A stretch of 6,818 nucleotides of DNA from CAZTWC01 sp964617105 [NCBI: uncultured Myxococcia bacterium] (GTDB lineage Bacteria > CAZTWC01), in NCBI GenBank assembly GCA_964617105.1, contig CAZTWC010000210.1, positions 1 to 6,818 on the forward strand, given 5' to 3'. Below, one piece after another: positions 1 to 5,620 of the stretch. Below the pieces are notes generated by a model. That model ran no database searches. It saw only the letters and a list, made by a program, of their open reading frames with translations, and was not told the origin of the DNA. Made by a program: the position numbers and the translations under genes. Every line of letters starts with the position of its first letter. The first letter of the stretch is position 1.

Positions 1-25
1 TTGAGATAGGATTTGAGATTTAGAG

Positions 26-60
26 AAAAGGCCCTGGCCGTTTGGCTGGGGCTTTTTTTT
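26..60 (+). terminator. Rho-independent terminator of an upstream gene
   Basis: A 9-bp stem (31-39 with 44-52, two G-T wobbles) closes a GTTT loop and is followed by eight or more T. The A-run at 26-29 can extend the stem against the T-tract. It would end a plus-strand transcript that enters from left of the window; no gene is visible before it. Confidence 0.8.
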
Positions 61-86
61 GTGGACGAGGGGGGGCGGGTGCGGCC

Positions 87-114
87 TTGAGGTTGAAATT
101 TGCTACAAGATAAT
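87..114 (+). promoter_or_regulatory. Weak candidate sigma70 promoter ahead of the small ORF at 229
   Basis: TTGAGG (87-92) and GATAAT (109-114) are separated by 16 bases, matching the consensus at 4 of 6 and 5 of 6 positions. It would start RNA near 121, leaving a leader of about 108 bases before the ATG at 229. This is a pattern match only. Confidence 0.3.
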
Positions 115-228
115 ATGCTTGTTTAGCAATTTTCCTTGCTTACACTTCCCATAAAAGTTAAAATAGTCGCAGAGCGTTTGCCTCTTGCAATCCACCTACA
201 TTTAATTCACTGGACAGGAAATTTTAAT

Positions 229-528
229 ATGCCTGCAAAAAATTTGCAAAGTATCCGTAACAGATTAAATCAATTGACTCTTGATGAATATTTAATTCTC
301 CTGGAAGATATTACCAAACATATCAGACTTAGTCAAAAACCCCTGCGGATGATGGGCAATAGGAAAGGGGAGATAAGTATTGGTGACTGGGGTGGTTTGT
401 TTGGATGCTTAGAAATTGGTTTAATGTCAATTAGTCAACCGGACATTTATCAGCCGATTCAGGCTTATTCCACTTTCAGATGCTTGAATGGCCAGATCTC
501 TATGAACTTCTGGAGGAACTCGAACTAA
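229..528 (+). CDS. Small hypothetical protein or gene remnant, unrecognised
   Basis: This is a 99-residue reading frame. The ATG at 229 is preferred over an in-frame TTG at 136 because an AGGA ribosome-binding site (216-219) lies about nine bases before it. Residues 6-34 form a leucine-rich amphipathic stretch ending in ...LLEDITKHIRL, of the sort seen at the N-terminus of many small antitoxins, but I do not recognise a family. The last third (427-528) lies antisense to the well-supported hicB and does not look like protein sequence. A one-base shift near 403 would instead end the frame as ...MLRNWFNVN at the TAG at 432-434, leaving only an 8-base convergent overlap with hicB. It may therefore be a frameshifted small gene or decaying remnant. 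No function is assigned. Confidence 0.35.
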   Translation: MPAKNLQSIRNRLNQLTLDEYLILLEDITKHIRLSQKPLRMMGNRKGEISIGDWGGLFGCLEIGLMSISQPDIYQPIQAYSTFRCLNGQISMNFWRNSN

Positions 529-756
529 AAATTTGCCACTGTAATTCCGGCAGGAAAGCGGCTCTGGTATTGCTTCTGCATTTTTTTTCATATCACTGAC
601 AACATCACAAACAACCAGGCGAATACCTTTTAACGCTTCTTCAGGTGTTTTGGTCAGCCAACTCAAACTGGGAAATTCGGCACATAATCCTACATACTCA
701 CCATCTTCTTCAGACCACAAAACCCGATAAGTATATTTGTCATTTTTCAGGGGCAT
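427..756 (-). CDS. hicB: HicB-family antitoxin of a HicAB toxin-antitoxin system
   Basis: This 109-residue protein has the usual two-part HicB layout. Residues 8-57 form the partial RNase-H-like domain, with the characteristic DGEYVGLCAEFPSLSW segment (18-33) and TPEEAL (37-42), and are expected to bind HicA. Residues 74-107 (GKFLVRVPPEVHRDLA...SGISLNRLI) form a ribbon-helix-helix DNA-binding domain. In known HicAB systems HicB neutralises the HicA mRNA interferase and represses the operon. The ATG at 756 follows the hicA stop by a single base, with a strong GGAGG at 766-770, so the two are translationally linked. The gene appears intact. Its operator is probably the palindrome at 987-1010. 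Confidence 0.92.
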   Translation of the reverse strand: MPLKNDKYTYRVLWSEEDGEYVGLCAEFPSLSWLTKTPEEALKGIRLVVCDVVSDMKKNAEAIPEPLSCRNYSGKFLVRVPPEVHRDLAIQASESGISLNRLINVRLTN

Positions 757-757
757 T

Positions 758-1009
758 TTACTTATCCTCCAATTTTGATATTGCCTTCAAAACCTGCCGA
801 ACTTGATATTGCTTAGCCTTCCCATTATCATTCTGAATATTTATCCTTGGATCACCTGGCCAGGGTGTTTTGTATATTCGATGGCTACCGCCAGTTTGCC
901 GAGGCTCACCAAAAAAGCGTTTACAAATCTTGCACAAATCACTAAAACGAACTTCTTTAGGATTTTTTCTATGTCTGCCATGCCTAAATGATACCACTAT
1001 TGGTATCAT
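758..1009 (-). CDS. hicA: HicA-family mRNA interferase toxin, probably with a damaged 5' end
   Basis: The body from NPKEVRFSDLC (residue 16 onward, counting from the ATG at 1009) to the C-terminus matches the longer HicA subtype. It has a GGSH segment (residues 40-43) containing the catalytic histidine of this dsRBD-like RNase fold, then RIYKTPWPGDPRINIQN and a final QVRQVLKAISKLE helix. The family cleaves mRNA and is held in check by HicB. The start is a problem. The in-frame codons available upstream are the ATG at 1009, inside the operator palindrome, and a TTG at 1015 that coincides with a perfect -35 box; no ribosome-binding site is seen. A second ATG at 981 opens another frame reading MADIEKILKK, which resembles the expected HicA N-terminus. 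The gene may therefore have lost a short segment and shifted frame, or it may use an undetected promoter further upstream. The HicA assignment is firm; toxicity is doubtful. Confidence 0.8.
   Translation of the reverse strand: MIPIVVSFRHGRHRKNPKEVRFSDLCKICKRFFGEPRQTGGSHRIYKTPWPGDPRINIQNDNGKAKQYQVRQVLKAISKLEDK
766..770 (-). promoter_or_regulatory. Ribosome-binding site of hicB inside the 3' end of hicA
   Basis: GGAGG on the minus strand lies nine bases before the hicB ATG and overlaps the last hicA codons. It fixes the hicB start and allows hicB to be translated even if hicA is frameshifted. Confidence 0.8.
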
Positions 1010-1015
1010 TGTCAA
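987..1015 (-). promoter_or_regulatory. hicAB promoter with palindromic operator
   Basis: On the minus strand TTGACA (1015-1010, a perfect -35) and TATCAT (993-988, 5 of 6 for -10) are separated by 16 bases. A perfect 10-bp inverted repeat, AATGATACCA and TGGTATCATT around CTAT (987-1010), fills the spacer and covers the -10. HicB carries a ribbon-helix-helix domain, and such proteins bind short palindromes, so this is the likely autorepression operator. Transcription would begin near 981-982, almost at the ATG at 981. Confidence 0.7.
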
Positions 1016-1113
1016 GTGTAATTTTCTTCTTTCCTAGCGTCCCAGCGTTAAAAGAGTTAAAAAAGACTACAACAACAATGAGTTGTGATAGATTTAATGC
1101 TAACTATTACAAA

Positions 1114-1146
1114 TTGACATCCTCTCCACCCTGAAGGAGGGAGCCC
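1114..1146 (-). mobile_element. Possible solo end of an IS200/IS605-family (TnpB-type) element
   Basis: Read on the minus strand this is an imperfect hairpin running into GAGGATGTCAA. It resembles the right end typical of IS200/IS605 and IS1341-type elements, where a G+C-rich stem is followed by GGGAGGATGTCAA. No tnpA or tnpB lies next to it: a minus-strand element ending here should extend toward higher coordinates, but the porin gene stops at 1249. If real it is a solo end or a small non-autonomous derivative. The stem has mismatches, consistent with decay. The rest of 1016-1248 shows nothing I can name. Confidence 0.35.
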
Positions 1147-1248
1147 TAACATAAAAAGTAGTTGTTTGCCCCTTATCAACCTCACTCTCCAACAAAATTT
1201 TACTACCCATCAATAGCCACTATTTTTCTACCAGTTTTAACTTTTCAC

Positions 1249-2625
1249 CTAAAATATTGCTGTAATCGATGAGTAAACAAAAGTTGCTGGATCAGCCTGG
1301 GATCCTTGCCAATCTTTGCTGGGGAAAAAGAGATCGACCCCTAATTGAGCCTTCAGGTTGCTACTTATCAGCCAGTCGAAAGTCAAATCTACTTCTACCC
1401 CTAAAAAATTTCCGCCCGGTTTAGATTCTTGGACATTGACAGATGAAAGCGAAAATGCCTTCTGGGTGCGGAAATAGTGGACATCAGCCTTTAGGCTGAC
1501 AGAGTCGGTCAGATTTGCACCTGTCTGAAATATCAAATCTTGAAGGCCATAGGAAGCAATACCTTTTGCCTTTTTAAAAAAATCCATGTGGCCGCGCTTA
1601 TTATGTCCAGAATAATAGAATTCATAAAAATAGTTGATCTGCCCGGGGTCTTTATGGTCATCACCCGATGAAACATCAAAACCAGCGCGAATAAAGGGTG
1701 AAAATCTGCCTTCAAAAGAATAGATAATATTCAAGGTAGCCAGCCAGGCGGAAATATCGGCCTGACCTGATTTAGTAGCCTGATTACCAAGTTGATAAGC
1801 CAGATCAAAATCGAGTTTCAGCCCCCTGTTTTCCCAATTGCCAAACAGAGCAAAAGTAAAACGGCTAAAAGCAGAATTCGTCCCCTGGCTGTTTTCTTGA
1901 GCTACCTGGCTGGCATCATGATCTAAAAAGAACAAAAAATGGAGGTGCCTTTTCCAGCCGATCAGATCCATTCCCAACAGAGTGTGATCGTGTTTGTAGT
2001 CGATATTTTTGTTTGGTGCCTGGTAAGAATCAGACAATTTTTCCCGGCCAGAATACCAGTGGCGATCACCACCCGCACCATAAAATGACCAAATATTAAC
2101 ATCAAAAAGGTCGCCTTCAAAGCCCAATTTTAGGCCGTCAAAGGTGCGAGGACCACTATAACTCCAGTTTCCTGGACCAAATAAACGCCCTCCTCCCTGG
2201 TCATTGGACATCCGGCCAACTTTTAGATAGGTACCCTTACTGAATAAGTTATTGATTCTAACCCATGATTTTATCACTCCCAGGTTTGAGTCAACCGAAT
2301 TGGGGGATAGGGTTTCGCCAGTGTTGTAGGGATCGTTATAACCCATCCTGCGGGAATCACCCAACTGAAAGTAAAAGATCGTATCGGGAATTTTATCCTC
2401 TATTTTTAATCCCAACCTGGTTCTTAAGGTGGCATACTGATCCGGACTGGTGGAGTTGTTAAAGTCGCGGCCATCGTACTCTATCCGAGGGCGCAAATAG
2501 GCATCAAGGAATAGGCCCGGAGCAAGTTTAATAGCGGCTGACACCGAATTGCCCATCAGTAATAAAACTATCGCCAGCAATAATTTTATTGGCCAGTTAT
2601 CTTTTTTTCCGATCTGTTTGAACAT
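1249..2625 (-). CDS. Outer-membrane beta-barrel protein, alginate export (AlgE-like) family
   Basis: The 458-residue protein begins with a clear signal peptide: KK in the n-region, a hydrophobic core at residues 15-25, and likely cleavage after SVSA at residue 30. The mature part alternates short amphipathic strands and charged turns and ends in ...FVYSSITAIF, with the terminal Phe recognised by the BAM machinery. The segment around residues 134-167 (LKVGR, then RLFGPGNWSYSGPRTFDG) and the earlier LRTRLGLK and SVDSNL motifs match the Alginate_exp/AlgE-like porins, usually 400-500 residues. It should form an outer-membrane channel for anionic sugars or other solutes; the substrate cannot be told from sequence. 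The ATG at 2625 is preferred over an in-frame ATG at 2640 because AAGGAG sits four bases before it, while the upstream ATG has no spaced site. It lies downstream of typA on the same strand. Confidence 0.88.
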   Translation of the reverse strand: MFKQIGKKDNWPIKLLLAIVLLLMGNSVSAAIKLAPGLFLDAYLRPRIEYDGRDFNNSTSPDQYATLRTRLGLKIEDKIPDTIFYFQLGDSRRMGYNDPYNTGETLSPNSVDSNLGVIKSWVRINNLFSKGTYLKVGRMSNDQGGGRLFGPGNWSYSGPRTFDGLKLGFEGDLFDVNIWSFYGAGGDRHWYSGREKLSDSYQAPNKNIDYKHDHTLLGMDLIGWKRHLHFLFFLDHDASQVAQENSQGTNSAFSRFTFALFGNWENRGLKLDFDLAYQLGNQATKSGQADISAWLATLNIIYSFEGRFSPFIRAGFDVSSGDDHKDPGQINYFYEFYYSGHNKRGHMDFFKKAKGIASYGLQDLIFQTGANLTDSVSLKADVHYFRTQKAFSLSSVNVQESKPGGNFLGVEVDLTFDWLISSNLKAQLGVDLFFPSKDWQGSQADPATFVYSSITAIF

Positions 2626-2659
2626 AATTCTCCTTTCCATCCTAAATCAAATCGATTTT

Positions 2660-2833
2660 CTACCCCCCCGAGCAATCACTGATCACCTCTCCAATTATGG
2701 AACTCTTTGGGTTACCCGCCGCCCTGGAAAGCACAAGTTTCATTCCTGGTTTTAGAGATTTATTCAACATCATGTTAGTTGGATCTATTTGCTCCACCAC
2801 CGATAACCGATAGTCCATATTTGGGTACATCAT
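2660..2833 (-). CDS. Possible 57-residue hypothetical protein between typA and the porin gene
   Basis: The 248-base gap between typA and the porin holds an open minus-strand frame from ATG-ATG (2833, 2830) to a TAG at 2660. The product reads naturally as protein: ...DYRLSVVEQIDPTNMML, then LKPGMKLVLSRAAGNPKSS and IIGEVISDCSGG. The frame is also open upstream into the 3' end of typA, without another start codon. The ribosome-binding site is poor, with AGGG abutting the first ATG. It has no signal peptide or membrane segment. It could be a real small gene in a typA-porin operon, the 3' remnant of a longer gene, or chance. I do not recognise a family. Confidence 0.3.
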   Translation of the reverse strand: MMYPNMDYRLSVVEQIDPTNMMLNKSLKPGMKLVLSRAAGNPKSSIIGEVISDCSGG

Positions 2834-2888
2834 CCCTATGGGAATGGGGGCTGGGCGTAATATCTGAACAGTTATTTCCGTCCGAGAA

Positions 2889-4739
2889 CTATTTTGTGTG
2901 CATTTTTTTTAATCTGGCGGCAATAAAATGGCGTTTAGCAGCATCTAATACTGTTTTCCTGATGCGGATTGATTTTGGAGTAACCTCCACAAGTTCATCA
3001 TCTCCGATAAAATTGATGGCTGCTTCAAGGGTTATCTCTTTCACCGGGGAACAAACCACATTTTCATCCTTGCCAGCTGCCCGCATATTACTCAATTTCT
3101 TCTCCCGGCAGGGATTTACATCAATATCTCTATGACGGTTACGCTCCCCGATAACCATCCCTTCATACACAAGAGTGCCCTGTGTAATAAATAGTTGTCC
3201 CCTGGGTTCAAGGTGGAACAGGGCATAGGGCACTCCTTTTCCCTGGCGGTCGGACACCAGAGAACCGGTATGCCTGACGGGAAAATCACCCCGATGTGGT
3301 TCATAGCCTAACAAATATGAATTTAAAATCCCGGTTCCTCTGGTATCAGTCAAAAATTCATCCCGATATCCAATCAAGGATCGAGATGGTATGGAAAATT
3401 CAATTCTGACCCGCCCCTTGCCATTATTCACCAGGTTGGTCAATTTTCCTTTTTTGATGGATAGTTTTTCGGTAACTACTCCCAAATAACTTTCATCACA
3501 ATCCACAAACAGATGTTCAATTGGTTCGAGTTTTTGTCCAGCCTCTTTCTTATAAATAACCCGAGGCCGCCCTACACAAAACTCAAAATTTTCCCTGCGC
3601 ATGGTTTCAATAAGAATAGCCAACTGGAGTTCCCCTCTACCCTTAACCACATAACTTTCATCCTCCTGGCTTTCTTCCACTTCAATGGCTACATTCATCA
3701 GGGTTTCTTTTAATAACCGGTCCCAGATTTTTCTGGACTGAACATGTTTACCTTCCTGGCCGACAAAGGGAGAATCTGAAATGGAAAAACGCATGAATAC
3801 CGTGGGCTCATCAACTGCAATCCTGGGTAATGGCACCGGCTCAAGATGGGTACAGATAGTATCCCCGATCCTGACATCTTTAATACCGGACAAAACTACA
3901 ATATCACCCACCTGGGCATTGTCCACAGGCACCAGGCTCATACCATCATAGGATTGAAGCCTGGATACCTTTAACGGAATTGTCTTGTTGTTCTCACTGA
4001 TACACACCAGGCTTTCATTAGAAGAAGCGGTACCGTTAAAAATTTTGCCAATGGCAAGGCGGCCCAGGTAATCAGAATATCCCAGATCTGATACCAGCAT
4101 TTGCAGGGGGGCCTCAGGGTCATAGGAGGGGGCTGGCATTTCATCCAAAATGACATCAAAAAGAACTTTAAGATTATCCACCTGGTCATCAAGTTCTCTT
4201 TTAACAATTCCGTCCCTGCCAATGGCATAAAGATATCTAAAATCAAGTTGTTCGTCTGTGGCATCCAGATCAATGAATAGATCATAAACCATGTCCAGAA
4301 CATCATCAGGCCTTGCATCTTTACGGTCTATTTTATTAATGATAACCATGACAGGCAAATTGACTTCAAAGGTTTTTTTCAAGACAAATCTAGTCTGAGG
4401 CAAAGGCCCTTCTGAAGCATCCACCAGAAGTATGGCAGAATCAGCCATGGACAACGCCCGTTCAACCTCACCGCCAAAGTCAGCATGGCCTGGAGTATCA
4501 ATAATATTAATCTTTACACCCTTGCAGGTCACCGAACAATTCTTGGCTGAAATGGTAATGCCTCGTTCCCGCTCGAGATCCATGGTATCCATGAGGCGTT
4601 CATCAACTTCCTGATCTTCTCTGAACATACCACTTTGCCTGAACATGGCATCCACCAGGGTGGTTTTACCATGGTCAACATGGGCGATAATGGCTACATT
4701 CCGCAAATTTTCATTGACGGCTAATTTTTTTTTAATCAT
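2889..4739 (-). CDS. typA: Translational GTPase TypA/BipA
   Basis: The 616-residue protein has the full BipA architecture and near-typical length (E. coli has 607). G-domain motifs are all visible: P-loop AHVDHGKT (19-26), RGIT (59-62), DTPGH (81-85) and NKID (135-138). Then follow an EF-Tu-like domain II, an EF-G domain III-like part containing [17 protein letters not shown], a domain V-like part, and the BipA-specific C-terminal domain ending [12 protein letters not shown]. BipA is a ribosome-binding GTPase that aids 50S assembly and growth under cold or stress. The ATG at 4739 is chosen because conserved sequence starts right after it and GGGGTGG lies just upstream; a TTG at 4757 would only add six residues overlapping the terminator hairpin. 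The G5 loop reads YAIGRDG where relatives usually have a serine in place of the Ile. A hairpin terminator lies 16 bases before the start, so its promoter is unclear. Confidence 0.97.
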   Translation of the reverse strand: MIKKKLAVNENLRNVAIIAHVDHGKTTLVDAMFRQSGMFREDQEVDERLMDTMDLERERGITISAKNCSVTCKGVKINIIDTPGHADFGGEVERALSMADSAILLVDASEGPLPQTRFVLKKTFEVNLPVMVIINKIDRKDARPDDVLDMVYDLFIDLDATDEQLDFRYLYAIGRDGIVKRELDDQVDNLKVLFDVILDEMPAPSYDPEAPLQMLVSDLGYSDYLGRLAIGKIFNGTASSNESLVCISENNKTIPLKVSRLQSYDGMSLVPVDNAQVGDIVVLSGIKDVRIGDTICTHLEPVPLPRIAVDEPTVFMRFSISDSPFVGQEGKHVQSRKIWDRLLKETLMNVAIEVEESQEDESYVVKGRGELQLAILIETMRRENFEFCVGRPRVIYKKEAGQKLEPIEHLFVDCDESYLGVVTEKLSIKKGKLTNLVNNGKGRVRIEFSIPSRSLIGYRDEFLTDTRGTGILNSYLLGYEPHRGDFPVRHTGSLVSDRQGKGVPYALFHLEPRGQLFITQGTLVYEGMVIGERNRHRDIDVNPCREKKLSNMRAAGKDENVVCSPVKEITLEAAINFIGDDELVEVTPKSIRIRKTVLDAAKRHFIAARLKKMHTK

Positions 4740-4755
4740 AAACCACCCCGCAAAC

Positions 4756-4795
4756 AAAAAGGGGACTTAACGGTTTCCCGCTGAGTCCCCTTTTT
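4756..4795 (-). terminator. Hairpin terminator following the tRNA-Arg fragment, just upstream of typA
   Basis: A perfect 7-bp G+C-rich stem (4761-4767 with 4784-4790) is extended by A and T runs on both sides and by an inner CGG/CCG stem around TTTC, so it can act in either direction. On the minus strand it lies directly after the CCA end of the tRNA-Arg fragment and ends in TTTTT, as expected for that tRNA's terminator. It finishes 16 bases before the typA ATG. Confidence 0.8.
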
Positions 4796-4799
4796 TATT

Positions 4800-4844
4800 T
4801 GGTGCGCCCGGCAGGATTCGAACCTGCGACTTACGGATTCGTAA
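4800..4844 (-). pseudogene. 3' half of a tRNA-Arg(ACG) gene, probable integration scar (att site)
   Basis: The minus strand reads, in order, the anticodon loop TTACGAA (anticodon ACG), the 3' anticodon stem TCCGT, a variable loop, a perfect T-arm (GCAGG, TTCGAAT, CCTGC), the 3' acceptor strand CGGGCGC, A73 and CCA. Identity as Arg(ACG) rests on the anticodon frame and the implied GCGCCCG acceptor. Everything 5' of the anticodon loop is missing: the neighbouring bases (from 4845) do not pair as an ACGGA stem, and no GCGCCCG 5' half occurs before tRNA-Glu. Tyrosine recombinases of islands and phages typically recombine in tRNA anticodon or T loops and leave such 3' fragments. The terminator is retained on the left, so the left side is original chromosome. 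Confidence 0.75.
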
Positions 4845-5006
4845 TTCTTTTTTGATGCTTCATCAATTCCTACAGCATAATAATTTTTTGACATTATCAA
4901 GGAATATTTATTTTGGCAACAAATAGATTCTCAGAACATAAAATCAATTTGAGAATCTGGTCTTCTTGTTTTGACTTTGAATCCCGCAACCCCCCCAAAT
5001 TTCTAC
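4845..5006. other. A+T-rich intergenic spacer between the tRNA-Arg scar and the tRNA-Glu promoter
   Basis: No gene is seen. It must hold, or transmit, the promoter that now drives typA on the minus strand. The best minus-strand match is TTGCCA (4919-4914) and GATAAT (4898-4893) at a short 15-base spacing, which is weak. It also contains the inverted repeat listed at 4925-4958 and a run of seven C at 4991-4996 and its flank. Confidence 0.4.
4925..4958. repeat. Perfect 9-bp inverted repeat
   Basis: AGATTCTCA (4925-4933) and TGAGAATCT (4950-4958) flank a 16-base A+T-rich spacer. There is no T-tract, so it is not a terminator. It could be a protein-binding site for a regulator or recombination accessory protein next to the att scar. 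No function is assigned. Confidence 0.5.
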
Positions 5007-5036
5007 TTGACTTACTCGGTTCAAATAATGTATCAT
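5007..5036 (+). promoter_or_regulatory. Promoter of tRNA-Glu
   Basis: TTGACT (5007-5012, 5 of 6) and TATCAT (5031-5036, 5 of 6) are separated by 18 bases and place the start near 5042-5044, just upstream of the mature 5' end at 5051. Confidence 0.65.
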
Positions 5037-5050
5037 CCAAAAACTACTGC

Positions 5051-5125
5051 GGTCCCATCGTCTAGCGGTTAGGACATCGGCCTCTCACGCCGAAGGCAGG
5101 GGTTCGATTCCCCTTGGGACTACCA
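5051..5125 (+). tRNA. tRNA-Glu (anticodon CTC)
   Basis: A complete cloverleaf with encoded CCA. The acceptor GGTCCCA pairs with TGGGACT, with one G-T at the top. The D-arm region is TCTAGCGGTTAGGA. The anticodon stem TCGGC/GCCGA carries loop CTCTCAC with anticodon CTC. The T-arm is AGGGG/CCCCT with loop TTCGATT, followed by discriminator A and CCA at 5123-5125. It decodes GAG. It has its own promoter and terminator, so it is a single-gene unit and looks functional. Confidence 0.96.
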
Positions 5126-5138
5126 GATATTATCTCTT

Positions 5139-5182
5139 AAACTCGCTCTCCAGCCAATGCGGCCGGGCAGCGAGTTTTTTTG
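5139..5182 (+). terminator. Rho-independent terminator of tRNA-Glu
   Basis: ACTCGCT (5141-5147) pairs perfectly with AGCGAGT (5169-5175), extended by AA/TT, with a further GCC/GGC pairing in the loop, followed by a T-run. It begins 13 bases after the tRNA CCA. Confidence 0.85.
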
Positions 5183-5322
5183 TTTGTGGCGTATAACTGC
5201 GGAATATTAAAGGTTTTTTGGACTTCCCAGCGAAGATGCAGCAGCCGGAGCCGAAGATCACCACCACCTACATTTCGGCCAATTTCACCCATTTTCAGCC
5301 CAAATTCTCTCTCTTTCTCTTA

Positions 5323-5368
5323 AAGCCGAAAAGTGGGTTTTCGGTTTTGACCACCAACTTTTCGGCTT
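5323..5368. repeat. Strong 12-bp inverted repeat (hairpin)
   Basis: AAGCCGAAAAGT (5323-5334) and ACTTTTCGGCTT (5357-5368) are perfect complements. After one G-A mismatch three further pairs extend the stem (5336-5338 with 5353-5355). No T-tract follows, so it is not a classical terminator. Candidates are a repeat-element end, an RNA structure or a protein-binding site. Confidence 0.6.
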
Positions 5369-5417
5369 ATTTCAACTGTAATATCATTGACATGCACGAT
5401 TATGTGACAAATGTGAG

Positions 5418-5464
5418 TTCGATTCTTTATCGGTAGCGATGTTTTGGGATCGAATTTTTCTTTT
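5418..5464 (+). terminator. Probable rho-independent terminator
   Basis: TTCGATTC (5418-5425) pairs with GGATCGAA (5447-5454), with one G-T wobble. A small inner ATCG/CGAT stem lies in the loop, and the structure is followed by TTTTTCTTTT. No gene upstream accounts for it, except possible RNA from the noncoding region or read-through from tRNA-Glu. Confidence 0.45.
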
Positions 5465-5552
5465 GGGATTGGAGACTGAGAATAAAATTGGCACATCTCT
5501 GAAAAACTATTGCGGGTGCTGGTTGTAAAATCGCGATAGTGAAAGATAGTGT

Positions 5553-5582
5553 TTGTCGGTTCCAGTTGGAGTGTGGTATAAT
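5553..5582 (+). promoter_or_regulatory. Extended -10 promoter of the second toxin-antitoxin operon
   Basis: A perfect TATAAT (5577-5582) is preceded by TGG, giving the extended -10 TGn motif, with a weaker TTGTCG (5553-5558) 18 bases upstream. The RNA should start near 5589, about 32 bases before the antitoxin ATG. Confidence 0.7.
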
Positions 5583-5620
5583 AATAAAGAATAAACTTAA
5601 ATGGTTAGAAAGAGATTACT

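Larger units (their letters stand above)
5183..5552. other. Apparent noncoding region between tRNA-Glu and the second toxin-antitoxin operon
   Basis: No convincing gene is found on either strand. A 72-codon plus-strand frame from a TTG at 5218 lacks a ribosome-binding site and protein-like composition. The part around 5225-5280 is richer in G+C than its surroundings. The region contains the hairpin at 5323-5368 and a terminator-like structure at 5418-5464, listed separately. It may contain an unrecognised small RNA or a decayed repeat element. Confidence 0.4.

Noticed and set aside
803-991. 62-codon plus-strand frame
   Set aside because: Antisense shadow of hicA.
2626-2640. Upstream ATG (2640) as porin start
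   Set aside because: The AAGGAG at 2635-2630 lies between the two ATGs and is correctly spaced only for the ATG at 2625.
2779-3135. 118-codon plus-strand frame
   Set aside because: Mostly antisense to the 3' end of typA, which is certain from its conserved domains.
3971-4318. 115-codon minus-strand frame
   Set aside because: Lies inside typA in another frame and has no protein-like motif.
4800-5050. tRNA-Arg split by a group I intron, as known in some bacterial tRNA genes
   Set aside because: No 5' tRNA half (GCGCCCG plus D-arm) lies upstream on the minus strand before tRNA-Glu, and no intron core was seen.
5218-5436. 72-codon plus-strand frame starting with TTG
   Set aside because: No ribosome-binding site, unusual composition, and it runs through the strong inverted repeat; it looks like chance.
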